From an uncultured Thiothrix sp. (GTDB lineage: Bacteria > Pseudomonadota > Gammaproteobacteria > Thiotrichales > Thiotrichaceae), in assembly GCF_937873765.1 (NCBI RefSeq), contig NZ_CALMZC010000013.1:1-64000 (forward strand): a stretch of DNA of 64,000 bases. The letters are read 5' to 3'. The position numbers and the translations under genes were made by a program. The notes below the pieces were generated by a model. The model was not told where the DNA came from. It ran no database searches and saw only the letters and a list, made by a program, of their open reading frames with translations. Shown here one piece after another: positions 1 through 8,229 of this stretch (position 1 is the first letter of the stretch; each line of letters opens with the position of its first letter).

Positions 1-58
1 CATTGGCGAATTCATTAATCAGATGTTTTTCAACTCTTCTGGTGCATGACCAAAACCA

Positions 59-712
59 TTACTGACAAACTCGATAATTCAATTTAAATAAGGTCGGTTC
101 AGCTTTATCGGTCGAGCTAATTTTCAAGTTTGCTTGACCCTCACCCCCTTTAATCCGCAAGCGCAGATTAACGCGAATATTGGTATCTTGCCCACAATTC
201 GACCATTGCAGGGTATCTTCAGGATTAACACTATCACTAATAGAAAATTGGCTGTCAGTGGGTAGGGCTAAGCTGCTGACTTGTGATGCTCCGATCGAAC
301 CCGCGAAAAAGTATGCACGGCGGAGTTCAATGGTTAGGCCATTTCCACTTAAATTACCCGTAAAATGCAGAGGTATCAGGGAAACTTGATAGCCATTCGG
401 GACAGTCACCGGGATGGCTAAATTACAAGTAATATTACCATTCTGATCTTGCCCTGTGCCGATAACCAAGTCATTGAAGCGGAGCTTGATGCTCGCTGAT
501 TGCGGCTGCAGCTCAACCTGTGCACTGCCCGCTGGGCAACCCGAACCCGCAATAGCAGGCGTTTCCGCAAGGACTGGCAGGCTAACACTCCCCGTATTCG
601 GATTGGAGCTAGCAGGCAGTTCGGGTGAGCTTGCCTGATTATTTATGGCTTTATCGCCACAACTCGCTAAAAAACAGCAGCTTAGAATCAGCAGAACAGA
701 ATGAGAACGCAT
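59..712 (-). CDS. Predicted lipoprotein of unknown function
   Basis: The 217-residue product begins with a hydrophobic leader ending in a lipobox (Leu-Ala-Ser-Cys, Cys18), so it should be lipidated and anchored in the envelope. The mature part is Ser/Pro/Asn-rich at first and then looks beta-rich. It has paired cysteines around residues 59, 96, 173 and 216 that could form disulfides once exported. I do not recognise a family. It is transcribed away from the phenol operon and shares the AT-rich upstream region with it. The gene looks complete, with a start at 712 and a stop at 59-61. Confidence 0.7.
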   Translation of the reverse strand: MRSHSVLLILSCCFLASCGDKAINNQASSPELPASSNPNTGSVSLPVLAETPAIAGSGCPAGSAQVELQPQSASIKLRFNDLVIGTGQDQNGNITCNLAIPVTVPNGYQVSLIPLHFTGNLSGNGLTIELRRAYFFAGSIGASQVSSLALPTDSQFSISDSVNPEDTLQWSNCGQDTNIRVNLRLRIKGGEGQANLKISSTDKAEPTLFKLNYRVCQ

Positions 713-847
713 AAGCTTAAATCCTTTTAAGTATTCTTTAATTTAACTGTAGATCAACTAGCCGCTCTTCGCTAAAAGCTCTTATTAATATCTGGATATT
801 CTCTAAGAATTCAATGAGTTATTGCTGCACTGCATTAATCCAATTCA

Positions 848-883
848 TCAAATGGCATTTGAGCATCTGATCATTTGATCAAA
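848..883 (+). promoter_or_regulatory. Upstream activator sites for the DmpR-like regulator
   Basis: Positions 867-882 read CTGATCATTTGATCAA, which differs at two positions from the XylR/DmpR-type activator consensus as I recall it (TTGANCAATTGATCAA). Just upstream, 848-862 is a perfect interrupted palindrome (TCAAAT-GGC-ATTTGA) that shares half-sites with it and may be a second, weaker site. The main site lies about 65 bp upstream of the -24 element, typical for enhancer-like sites bound by these activators. The AT-rich stretch between (about 898-943) is a plausible bend or IHF region. Confidence 0.75.
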
Positions 884-947
884 TCTAGATAAAACTCAAT
901 ATTATCAATTTTATTATAAATAATTGAATTTATTAAATTAATTTGAT

Positions 948-963
948 TGGCACGTTGTTTGCT
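948..963 (+). promoter_or_regulatory. Sigma-54 (-24/-12) promoter of the phenol hydroxylase operon
   Basis: TGGCAC at 948-953, five bases, then TTGCT at 959-963 match the RpoN -24/-12 consensus with correct spacing. It sits about 50 bp before the dmpK start codon and below the activator sites, and a sigma-54-dependent activator gene is encoded at 16919. These facts fit the known DmpR/MopR control of phenol hydroxylase operons. Confidence 0.9.
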
Positions 964-1011
964 AAGTAAAGGCAACCCGTTTGGTTAATTGTTTTGGAGG
1001 AAACACAACCA

Positions 1012-1266
1012 ATGGATGCCAACCCAACTGAGCCATTTTTCCAGCCGCGTTATGTACGGGTCACGGGAGTACGTGATAAGCGCTTCGTGGAGTTCGATTT
1101 TTCCATCGGTGATCCCAGTTTGTTTGTGGAATTGGTATTGCCTTTCGAGCAGTTTCAGCAGTTTTGCAAACGTAATCAAGTGGTTGAGGTGAGTGCAGAG
1201 CAAGCCGCCCAAATTGATTACGACCAACTGAAATGGCGCTTTGGAAAACCCGGTGTTCAGTTTTAG
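1012..1266 (+). CDS. dmpK: Phenol hydroxylase assembly protein (component P0)
   Basis: The product is 84 residues if translation begins at ATG 1012, which has a GGAGGA ribosome site 10 bases upstream. A TTG in the same frame at 994 overlaps that site and is unlikely to be used. P0 proteins of the DmpK/PhhK family are small accessory proteins that help insert iron into the oxygenase. The length and the first position in a KLMNOP gene order match. It is the first gene after the sigma-54 promoter, so expression should follow phenol sensing. Confidence 0.85.
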   Translation: MDANPTEPFFQPRYVRVTGVRDKRFVEFDFSIGDPSLFVELVLPFEQFQQFCKRNQVVEVSAEQAAQIDYDQLKWRFGKPGVQF

Positions 1267-1296
1267 AGGCAAATTTGTTACTGGAGGAGAACCTGC

Positions 1297-2295
1297 ATGT
1301 CTTTGAATATTGCTGCAAAAGAAATTAAACCACTACGCCAAAATTATGGGCATATTGCACGGCGGATTGGTGAGCATAAGCCCGCCACGCGCTATCAAGA
1401 AGCCGTTTATGATGTTCAGCCCACTACTAATTTCCATTATCCACCGAGTTGGGATCCAGGTCGCCAATTATACGATACCGCTCGCACGGCTATCGTGATG
1501 CAGGATTGGTATAGCTTCACCGATCCGCGCCAGTTCTATTACACCAGCTATGTCGCCGCGCGTGCTAAACAGCAAGAGATTATGGAAAGTAATTTTGAGC
1601 TAGTAGAAAAGCGCAATTTGCTCCAAGGTTTGCAGCCTGAACTGGCAGATCAAATTCGCCAAGTGCTGATTCCACTGCGCCATTATGAATACGGCGCAAA
1701 TATGAATAATCAAGATATTTGCCATCGTGGCTATGGCACAACGATTACTTCCCTCGCTTCTTTTAATGGTTTTGACCGGATTGGTATGGCGCAGTATGTA
1801 TCACGGATTGCGCTGCTCTTAGATGGCAATGAAGAAACTTCACTCAATGTGGCTAAACAGGCTTGGTTGAATGATCCAGCTTGGCAAGGCTTGCGCCACG
1901 TGATGGAAGACAGCTTTGTCTTAGATGACTGGTTTGAAATTCTCCTAGTGCAGGATGTGCTCATGGATGGCTTGCTCTATCCGTTGATTTACGAGCGTTT
2001 TATTAGCCAAGTCGCGGCACAAGGCGGGAGTACCTTCTTAATGCTCACGCAGTTTATGAATGAGTGGAGCGAAGAAAATACCCGCTGGACGAATCAACTC
2101 TTAAAAGTCACTGCCAGCGAATCGACTGAAAATGCAGCCCTGTTAGCGCAATGGACACAAGCTTGGCTCGCCCGCATTGAAGCTGCTTTAGCGCCGATTG
2201 CACAATTGGCTTTTGGTGAGCAAGGGGCTGAGCAATTAGCAGCGGTAAAAGCTGAACTAGTCACGCGTTTAGCCAAGCAAGGCGTAAAGGTATAA
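1297..2295 (+). CDS. dmpL: Phenol hydroxylase beta subunit (P1)
   Basis: This 332-residue protein belongs to the ferritin-like beta subunits of bacterial multicomponent monooxygenases (DmpL/TouE type). It packs with the alpha subunit DmpN in the (alpha-beta-gamma)2 hydroxylase but lacks the full set of iron ligands. The N-terminal region with the Tyr/His/Pro-rich stretch near residues 46-55 and the mid-protein helical segments are typical. A GGAGGAG ribosome site precedes ATG 1297. It is followed 10 bases later by dmpM. Confidence 0.9.
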   Translation: MSLNIAAKEIKPLRQNYGHIARRIGEHKPATRYQEAVYDVQPTTNFHYPPSWDPGRQLYDTARTAIVMQDWYSFTDPRQFYYTSYVAARAKQQEIMESNFELVEKRNLLQGLQPELADQIRQVLIPLRHYEYGANMNNQDICHRGYGTTITSLASFNGFDRIGMAQYVSRIALLLDGNEETSLNVAKQAWLNDPAWQGLRHVMEDSFVLDDWFEILLVQDVLMDGLLYPLIYERFISQVAAQGGSTFLMLTQFMNEWSEENTRWTNQLLKVTASESTENAALLAQWTQAWLARIEAALAPIAQLAFGEQGAEQLAAVKAELVTRLAKQGVKV

Positions 2296-2305
2296 GGAGC
2301 TAAGC

Positions 2306-2578
2306 ATGTCTGAAAATAAAGTATTCATGATTTTTCAAAATACTGCCGATGCGCAGCCCTTTATCTCTGCCTTTGCCCAAGAAAATCCAGCCGCAACTTT
2401 AGACTACCAGCCCGGTATGGTGCGGATTGAAAGCTTGGGTCAGCTTGGCATTACTCAAGAAGTTGTCTCGGAATTAGCAGGACGTGAGGTGAATTTGCAA
2501 GAGTTGCATCTCACCTTGATTTCCTTGTCCGGCAATATTGACGAAGACGATGACTATTTCCGTATTACCCGCCACTAA
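2306..2578 (+). CDS. dmpM: Phenol hydroxylase regulatory/effector protein (P2)
   Basis: A 90-residue cofactor-free protein of the MmoB/DmpM family. In this family the protein binds the hydroxylase, changes the geometry of the di-iron site and couples electron input to oxygen activation. The size, the acidic C-terminal end and the place between the beta and alpha subunit genes all agree. It has an AAGGAG ribosome site and tight spacing on both sides. Confidence 0.9.
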   Translation: MSENKVFMIFQNTADAQPFISAFAQENPAATLDYQPGMVRIESLGQLGITQEVVSELAGREVNLQELHLTLISLSGNIDEDDDYFRITRH

Positions 2579-2590
2579 CAGGAGCAAGTC

Positions 2591-4138
2591 ATGGCTAAAA
2601 AATTAAATATGCGTAAGCGTTATGAGCTGCTAACCCGTGGTTTAGGGTGGGAGCCAAGCTATCAGTCTAAAGATAAGGTGTTTGCACAAGAAGCCTATGA
2701 AGGCATCAAGATTACCGATTGGAGCAAATGGGAAGACCCTTTCCGTTTAACGGCGGATGCGTATTGGAAATACCAAGCGGAAAAAGACAAAAAACTCTAC
2801 GCGGTGATGGATAGCTTCGCACAGAACAATGCACATCTAAATTTAGCAGATGCTAGCTATGTAAATGCGCTGAAATTATTTATTCAAGGCGTGAGTCCGC
2901 TGGAGTATGCAGCGCATCGTAATTTCGCGCGTTTAGCTCGCCAATTCAGCGGTGAAGGTGCACAAATCGCCTGCCAGATGCAGTCGATTGATGAACTGCG
3001 GCATGCACAAACCCAGATTCATACCATCAGCCATTACAATAAACATTTTCATGGGATGCATGACCCTTTCCACATGTTTGATCGGGTTTGGTATCTATCT
3101 GTACCCAAGTCTTATTTCGATGATGCCAGCGCTGCAGGCCCATTTGAGTACATCACTTCCGTTTCCTTCTCCTTTGAGTACTTGCTGACCAATCTCTTAT
3201 TCGTGCCCTTCATGTCGGGTGCTGCCTATAACGGCGATATGGCGACCGTGACCTTTGGTTTCTCTGCACAGTCAGATGAGTCGCGCCATATGACTTTAGG
3301 TTTAGAGATCATCAAATTCTTGCTAGAACAGCACGAAGATAATTTACCGATTGTACAAGGTTGGATTGATAAGCACTTCTGGCGGGCGTATCGCTTACTT
3401 GGTTTGGTGGCGATGATGCAAGATTATTTCTTACCAGAAAGCCCGATGTCTTGGAAGGAAGGCTGGCAGATTTACTTTGTAGAAAATGCCGGTGCGCTCT
3501 TTAACGACCTTGGGCGCTATGGCTTAAAAATGCCGAAGTACCATGAGATTGCCACGGCTGAAGCGGATCATATTAGTCATCAAGTTTTTGGGATTTTCTA
3601 CAACTATATTCATGCAGCGGCTTTCAATTTAGGTTTACCTTCTGAGCAGAAGATGAATTGGCTCTCTGAGAAATACCCCGACACCTTCGATAAATACTAT
3701 CGTCCCCGTATGGAAATGTGGGCGGAGATGGCGAAAGACGGTAAGCGCTTCTTCAATATGGGCTTGCCACAGCTCTGTCAGGTTTGCCAAATCCCGATGG
3801 GTTTCACGGAGATTGCTAAAGGTGATCCTATGCAAGTGGCTTATCGTGTGAGCGAGTTCAAAGGTGAGAAGTTCCATACCTGTTCCGATGGTTGCAAAGA
3901 TATTTTTGATCATGAACCCGAAAAGTATGTGAATGCTTGGTTGCCTGTGCACCAAATCTTCCAAGGCAATTGCGGTGGGGCAGCAGTGCCCGATGTGTTG
4001 AATTGGTATCACTTCCATCCAGAAGATGGTGGCGATTATGCGGGTTCTGCAGACGAAGCTCGTTGGAAAGCAATGAAAGGCGCAGTCACAACAGAATCCA
4101 CAGAAACCACTAAACCCATTCAAGCCGATGCAGCCTAG
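2591..4138 (+). CDS. dmpN: Phenol hydroxylase alpha subunit, di-iron oxygenase (P3)
   Basis: The 515-residue catalytic subunit hydroxylates phenol to catechol with O2 at a carboxylate-bridged di-iron centre. Two Glu-x-x-His motifs are visible: Glu135/His138 and Glu230/His233. Further glutamates near residues 105 and 195 complete the usual ligand set. The C-terminal third has the paired cysteines (Cys-x2-Cys near residue 400 and Cys-x3-Cys about 35 residues on) seen in DmpN proteins as a metal-binding element. Length is normal for the family (about 510-517). It lies within the dmpKLMNOP run. Confidence 0.95.
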   Translation: MAKKLNMRKRYELLTRGLGWEPSYQSKDKVFAQEAYEGIKITDWSKWEDPFRLTADAYWKYQAEKDKKLYAVMDSFAQNNAHLNLADASYVNALKLFIQGVSPLEYAAHRNFARLARQFSGEGAQIACQMQSIDELRHAQTQIHTISHYNKHFHGMHDPFHMFDRVWYLSVPKSYFDDASAAGPFEYITSVSFSFEYLLTNLLFVPFMSGAAYNGDMATVTFGFSAQSDESRHMTLGLEIIKFLLEQHEDNLPIVQGWIDKHFWRAYRLLGLVAMMQDYFLPESPMSWKEGWQIYFVENAGALFNDLGRYGLKMPKYHEIATAEADHISHQVFGIFYNYIHAAAFNLGLPSEQKMNWLSEKYPDTFDKYYRPRMEMWAEMAKDGKRFFNMGLPQLCQVCQIPMGFTEIAKGDPMQVAYRVSEFKGEKFHTCSDGCKDIFDHEPEKYVNAWLPVHQIFQGNCGGAAVPDVLNWYHFHPEDGGDYAGSADEARWKAMKGAVTTESTETTKPIQADAA

Positions 4139-4149
4139 GAGAACAGTAC

Positions 4150-4512
4150 ATGGCCGTTAAATGTATTCAAGGCGATTATCCATCCGTCCATATGGATAGC
4201 GTTGACCGCTTTCATGGTAATCAGTTGGTCTATGTTGGCTGGGATCATCACACCAGCATCTGTACTGCGAATGCTTATCCCTTGCCGCCAGAGATGCCGT
4301 TTGGTGCTTTGACGGCTGCTGTTTTACCCAGTGTGTTAGCACCGCACCCTGATTTTGCCCACATTGATTGGAGCAAAGTCGAGTGGATCTTGGATGGACA
4401 AGCTTTTACGCCGGATATGGGCAAAAGTCTAAAAGAGAATGGAGTAGGGCATAAGTCCTTAATTCGTTTCAAAACCCCCGGCTTAAATGGCTATCAAGGT
4501 ACAGGAAACTAA
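4150..4512 (+). CDS. dmpO: Phenol hydroxylase gamma subunit (P4)
   Basis: This 120-residue protein matches the DmpO/P4 family, the small gamma subunit that decorates the alpha-beta hydroxylase core and is needed for activity. It follows dmpN by 11 bases with a ribosome site (AGGAGAAC). Its stop codon lies at the left edge of a palindromic repeat (4511-4596), so the last bases of the gene are shared with that element. Confidence 0.9.
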   Translation: MAVKCIQGDYPSVHMDSVDRFHGNQLVYVGWDHHTSICTANAYPLPPEMPFGALTAAVLPSVLAPHPDFAHIDWSKVEWILDGQAFTPDMGKSLKENGVGHKSLIRFKTPGLNGYQGTGN

Positions 4513-4596
4513 ACCCCACCCTAACCCTCCCCTTATCAAGGGAGGGAGAAAAGATAGTGATGTCCTCCCCTGAAAAGGGAAGGTCAGGCGGGGTTT
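4511..4596. repeat. Long palindromic (REP/MITE-like) element between dmpO and dmpP
   Basis: The outer arms, starting AAACCCCACC at 4511 and ending GGCGGGGTTT at 4596, are imperfectly complementary over about 22 bases. Inside are two smaller hairpins, one at 4525-4546 with CCCTCCCCTT against AAGGGAGGG and one around 4563-4580. The CCCCACCCTAACCCTCCCC style is like extragenic palindromes scattered in many proteobacterial genomes. I see only this copy in the window. As RNA it would form a strong structure between dmpO and dmpP and could tune reductase expression or mRNA stability. Confidence 0.7.
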
Positions 4597-4612
4597 CTTA
4601 AAGGATTACACA

Positions 4613-5677
4613 ATGAGCTATCAATTAACCATTGAGCCGCTGGGGGAAACCATTGAGGTGGAAGCAGGCCAGACCTTATTAGATGCAGCCTTGCGGGCAG
4701 GGATTTATCTGCCGCATGCCTGCGGGCATGGCTTATGTGGAACGTGTAAAGTCGATGTCCTCGATGGCGAGATTGAGCACGGCGAAGCTTCCCCCTTTGC
4801 GCTGATGGATATGGAACGTGAGGACGGTAAATGCTTGGCTTGCTGCGCGCGTGCCACGGGTGATGTGACGATTGAAGCGGATATTGAAGAAGACCCAGAT
4901 GCGCGGCACTACCTAGTGCGCGATTATATTGGAGTGGTTTCTAAGATTGACACGCTCACTCCACGCATCAAAAGCGTTTTCTTGGCAATTGAAAATGGCG
5001 GGATTGAGTTTCAAGCAGGGCATTATATCAATTTGCTGATTCCAGGCATGGAAGATCAACCCCGTGCGTTTTCGATTGCTAGTCCTCCTTCCGAGAAAAA
5101 TCTGATTGAGCTAAATGTCGCTTTAGTGGAGGGTGGTAAGGGTACGCATTGGCTACACCATGAACTAAAAGTTGGGGATGAATTGCGCTTCAATGGGCCA
5201 TATGGGCGCTTTTATGTGCGTGAATCTGCTAAAGAACCCATGTTATTTCTCGCCGGTGGTTCGGGTTTGTCTAGCCCTAAATCCATGATTTTGCATCTAT
5301 TTGAGCAGGGTGAGCAGCGTCCGGTGACGTTTATTTATGGGGCGCGTAACCAAGCTGAACTGTATTACCGCGATCTGTTTGAAGAATTAACTCGGGATTA
5401 TCCTAATTTCACTTATTTGCCGGTACTGTCGGCTGAGCCAGAAGATTCAGACTGGCAAGGTCTACGTGGCTTTGTGCATGAAGCGGCTAAACAGCATTTT
5501 GCTGGAAAGTTTGCAGGCCACAAAGCTTATATGTGTGGGCCACCGGCAATGATTGATGCCTGCATTACCACGCTCATGCAAGGCCGCTTATTTGAGCGCG
5601 ATATGTATATGGAGAATTTCTATACACAGGCGAGTCGCAATACCGCGCCAAAAAGCCCCTTGTTTAAAAATATTTAA
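4613..5677 (+). CDS. dmpP: Phenol hydroxylase reductase, FAD/[2Fe-2S] (P5)
   Basis: A 354-residue electron-transfer flavoprotein that passes NAD(P)H electrons to the hydroxylase. The N-terminal plant-type ferredoxin domain has the cluster cysteines in a Cys-x4-Cys-x2-Cys arrangement near residues 37-45 with the fourth near residue 77. An FAD-binding domain follows (Arg-Ala-Phe-Ser signature near residue 147), then an NAD-binding domain containing a Gly-Gly-Ser-Gly loop near 213 and a C-terminal Cys-Gly-Pro-Pro motif. It starts after the palindromic repeat with its own AAAGGA ribosome site. Confidence 0.95.
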   Translation: MSYQLTIEPLGETIEVEAGQTLLDAALRAGIYLPHACGHGLCGTCKVDVLDGEIEHGEASPFALMDMEREDGKCLACCARATGDVTIEADIEEDPDARHYLVRDYIGVVSKIDTLTPRIKSVFLAIENGGIEFQAGHYINLLIPGMEDQPRAFSIASPPSEKNLIELNVALVEGGKGTHWLHHELKVGDELRFNGPYGRFYVRESAKEPMLFLAGGSGLSSPKSMILHLFEQGEQRPVTFIYGARNQAELYYRDLFEELTRDYPNFTYLPVLSAEPEDSDWQGLRGFVHEAAKQHFAGKFAGHKAYMCGPPAMIDACITTLMQGRLFERDMYMENFYTQASRNTAPKSPLFKNI

Positions 5678-5686
5678 GGAGTAGCG

Positions 5687-6514
5687 ATGATTACTAATCC
5701 AGAAATCGCTAAACAGATTCAAGCGGCTGGTATTCAAACCAATTACCACGATGTCGGTAGCGGTGAGCCAGTGCTGTTGATTCATGGTTCTGGCCCTGGG
5801 GTAAGTGCATGGGCGAATTGGCGCTTAAGTTTGCCTGCCTTGAGCACTAAGTTTCGGGTGATAGCACCGGATATGGCCGGTTTTGGTTTTAGTGAACGCC
5901 CTACTAATTATCAATACAGCATGGAAAACTGGGTTACTCAAGCCGTGGGTTTATTAGATGCCTTAGGGCTTGAGCGTGCTTCTTTAGTAGGTAATTCCTT
6001 TGGGGGAGCCTTAGCACTGGCTCTAGCAATTCACCATCCTGAGCGGGTGAATAAGCTAGTGTTGATGGGTAGTGTGGGTGTACCTTTCAAAATCACTGAG
6101 GGTTTAGATCGGGTTTGGGGTTATGAGCCTTCTTTGCAAGCTATGAAAAGTTTGCTGGATATTTTTGCTTATAACCGTGCTTTAGTAACGGATGAATTAG
6201 CAGAGCTACGTTATCAGGCGAGTATTCGCCCCGGTTTCCAAGAGTCTTTTTCAGCGATGTTCCCCGCACCCCGCCAACGGTGGGTGGATGCCATGACGAG
6301 TGCTCTTGCGGATATTTGGGCTTTGCCGCATCACACACTGATTATTCATGGGCGCGATGACCAAGTAATTCCACTACAGAATGCCTATGACTTATTGGAT
6401 CTGATTGAGCGCTCAGAACTGCATGTGTTTGGTCAATGCGGCCATTGGACGCAAATCGAACACGCCACGAGTTTTAATCAATTAGTTGCAGAATTCTTAG
6501 AAAGAGCCTATTGA
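5687..6514 (+). CDS. dmpD: 2-hydroxymuconate semialdehyde hydrolase
   Basis: This 275-residue alpha/beta hydrolase of the meta-cleavage product hydrolase family (DmpD/XylF/TodF) cleaves the ring-fission product to 2-hydroxypentadienoate and formate or acetate. The nucleophile elbow Gly-Asn-Ser-Phe-Gly-Gly lies near residue 104, with the acid in a Gly-Arg-Asp-Asp-Gln segment and the catalytic His in Cys-Gly-His-Trp near the C terminus. In Pseudomonas dmp operons dmpD comes after dmpC. Here it is moved up, directly behind dmpP. Confidence 0.88.
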   Translation: MITNPEIAKQIQAAGIQTNYHDVGSGEPVLLIHGSGPGVSAWANWRLSLPALSTKFRVIAPDMAGFGFSERPTNYQYSMENWVTQAVGLLDALGLERASLVGNSFGGALALALAIHHPERVNKLVLMGSVGVPFKITEGLDRVWGYEPSLQAMKSLLDIFAYNRALVTDELAELRYQASIRPGFQESFSAMFPAPRQRWVDAMTSALADIWALPHHTLIIHGRDDQVIPLQNAYDLLDLIERSELHVFGQCGHWTQIEHATSFNQLVAEFLERAY

Positions 6515-6550
6515 TATACATTAATATCGATATTATTGGAATTAGCGATA

Positions 6551-6877
6551 ATGTTGAGCTATCTACAGCAAGGTTACACCATCCACATCAACGAAATAGA
6601 GGAACAGTTTGTGTGTCGCCCGCAGGAAATGCTGCTTGCTGGGATGGTGCGTTTAGGTAAGCGCGGTATACCCGTTGGCTGTCGTAGTGGTGGCTGCGGA
6701 GTCTGCAAAATACAGATCCAGCAAGGTGAATATGCCACTGGAAAAATGAGCCGTGTGCATGTCAGCGAGCAAGAGGAGCAAGCTGGCTATGTTTTGGCCT
6801 GTCGCTGTCAACCCAAAAGTGATTTGGTGATTACTGTGATTGGTCAGATGCGCAAGGCAACACATGCTTCAATTTAA
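6551..6877 (+). CDS. dmpQ: Plant-type [2Fe-2S] ferredoxin of the catechol dioxygenase
   Basis: A ferredoxin of about 108 residues in the XylT/DmpQ family. These proteins re-reduce the active-site iron of catechol 2,3-dioxygenase after oxidative inactivation. The cluster motif Cys-Arg-Ser-Gly-Gly-Cys-Gly-Val-Cys and a later Ala-Cys-Arg-Cys are visible. I chose ATG 6551. A TTG in frame at 6536 would add five residues but has no better ribosome site. It stands directly before the dioxygenase gene, as in Pseudomonas. Confidence 0.88.
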   Translation: MLSYLQQGYTIHINEIEEQFVCRPQEMLLAGMVRLGKRGIPVGCRSGGCGVCKIQIQQGEYATGKMSRVHVSEQEEQAGYVLACRCQPKSDLVITVIGQMRKATHASI

Positions 6878-6901
6878 TTAACTCTGGAGGAGAGTCTAAA
6901 A

Positions 6902-7831
6902 ATGCCAATGACAGGAGTTTTGCGTCCGGGCCACGTGCAAATTCGTGTGCTAGATATGGACGCTTCGATCACTCACTATGTTGATCGTATGGGTTTATTA
7001 GAAACTGACCGTGATGAGCAAGGTCGGGTGTATTTAAAAGGTTGGGATGAGCATGATTGGTTTTCCGTAGTGTTGCGCCCTGCCGATGCACCGGGGATGG
7101 ATTTCATGGGTTTCAAAGTGGATAGTGTTGAGACACTGAATCGCTTGGAACAAGCTTTAAAAGACTATGGTTGTGAAACCACTCGCCATCCCGCAGGTGA
7201 TCTCAAACATTGTGGCGAGCGCGTGAGCTTCGTCTCTCCAATGGGACATACGTTTGAGCTATTTGCTCAAAAAGACTATATCGGTAATGGCTTAGGTAAT
7301 AAGAATCCACATCCTTGGCGCGAAGATTTAAAAGGCATGAAGGTGCATCGTTTTGATCATTGTTTACTGTATGGCGATGATTTGGATGGTGCGGTGAAAC
7401 TATTCACTGAGGTTTTAGGCTTCCAACAAACTGAAAAAGTCATGGTAGGCCCTGATCAATCAGTACAAATCGCTAGTTTCTTAACGTGTGGAATGAAAGC
7501 GCATGATTTGGCACTGATTCGGCACGCAGAGAAAGGCAAACTGCATCATGCTTCCTTCTTACTCAGAAGCTGGGAAGAGGTTTTACATGCGGCGGATATT
7601 ATGGGACGTTACAAAATCCCGATTGATATTGGCCCGACACGGCATGGGATTACCCGTGGTCGTACTATTTACTTCTTTGACCCATCAGGCAATCGCAATG
7701 AAACTTTCTGCGATTCCTATGACTGGTATCCGGATAGCCCAGAAATCACTTGGACAGAAGATGAGTTGGGTGGCGCGATTTTCTACCACGATCAGCAGTT
7801 GAATGAGCGCTTCTTGAATGTGGTGACTTAA
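6902..7831 (+). CDS. dmpB: Catechol 2,3-dioxygenase
   Basis: This 309-residue extradiol dioxygenase (XylE/DmpB, vicinal oxygen chelate fold) opens catechol to 2-hydroxymuconate semialdehyde. The iron ligands of the family map to His153, His215 and Glu267. Two repeated VOC domains make up the protein and the length is standard (307-309). A strong GGAGGAG site precedes the ATG. It is the last gene of the first catabolic block and is followed by a terminator-like hairpin. Confidence 0.95.
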   Translation: MPMTGVLRPGHVQIRVLDMDASITHYVDRMGLLETDRDEQGRVYLKGWDEHDWFSVVLRPADAPGMDFMGFKVDSVETLNRLEQALKDYGCETTRHPAGDLKHCGERVSFVSPMGHTFELFAQKDYIGNGLGNKNPHPWREDLKGMKVHRFDHCLLYGDDLDGAVKLFTEVLGFQQTEKVMVGPDQSVQIASFLTCGMKAHDLALIRHAEKGKLHHASFLLRSWEEVLHAADIMGRYKIPIDIGPTRHGITRGRTIYFFDPSGNRNETFCDSYDWYPDSPEITWTEDELGGAIFYHDQQLNERFLNVVT

Positions 7832-7852
7832 TATTTCGGCTAAGAGTTTTAG

Positions 7853-7886
7853 AGCCGCTTAGCTGACGCTAAGTGGCTTTGTATTT
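7853..7886 (+). terminator. Terminator-like hairpin after dmpB
   Basis: AGCCGCTTAG (7853-7862) pairs with CTAAGTGGCT (7869-7878) with a single G-U pair and a six-base loop, followed by a T-rich stretch. It closes the first half of the phenol operon, separating it from the toxin-antitoxin pair. Confidence 0.65.
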
Positions 7887-7909
7887 ACAATGTCATCACA
7901 CTATTCTAG

Positions 7910-7931
7910 ACTCCTATTAATCTATAGGAGT
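7910..7931 (+). promoter_or_regulatory. Palindrome over the antitoxin ribosome site, probable operator
   Basis: ACTCCTAT (7910-7917) and ATAGGAGT (7924-7931) are perfect inverted repeats with a six-base loop, and the right arm contains the Shine-Dalgarno sequence of the antitoxin gene. Ribbon-helix-helix antitoxins usually bind palindromes at their own promoters, so this is a natural autoregulation site. It could also mask the ribosome site in RNA. Confidence 0.5.
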
Positions 7932-7938
7932 TCTAGTA

Positions 7939-8229
7939 ATGCCAAATATATCAACAGTTCCCAACCTTAAGTCCGCCCCTTTAAATATCCGTATTCGCCA
8001 AGAGCAGCGTAATATGATTGAAAAGGCTGCGCGTATTCTTGATAAAACGGTTTCAGATTTTGTTCGTGATGCTGCTCTAAGAGATGCAGAAAATACCTTA
8101 TTAGACAGGACAAACTTTCATTTAGAGTCAGAGGCTTGGGAGTTATTTAATCAAGCTTTAAATACCCCTCCTGTAGAGAATGCAAGTCTTCGCAATTTAA
8201 TGCTACGTAAGCCTGTATGGGGAAAATAA
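7939..8229 (+). CDS. DUF1778 ribbon-helix-helix antitoxin (TacA-like)
   Basis: A 96-residue protein of the DUF1778/TacA family. The N-terminal ribbon-helix-helix region (Pro-Leu-Asn-Ile-Arg-Ile-Arg near residues 14-20) binds DNA. The C-terminal part neutralises the acetyltransferase toxin. The next frame overlaps its end by 13 bases, the usual arrangement of antitoxin followed by toxin. An operator-like palindrome sits over its ribosome site. The pair lies between the two halves of the meta-cleavage pathway. Confidence 0.88.
   Translation: MPNISTVPNLKSAPLNIRIRQEQRNMIEKAARILDKTVSDFVRDAALRDAENTLLDRTNFHLESEAWELFNQALNTPPVENASLRNLMLRKPVWGK

Noticed and set aside
1..58. Short coding-like frame on the minus strand before the first lipoprotein gene
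   Set aside because: A stop codon lies just upstream in frame and there is no start or ribosome site within the visible bases, so nothing can be supported.
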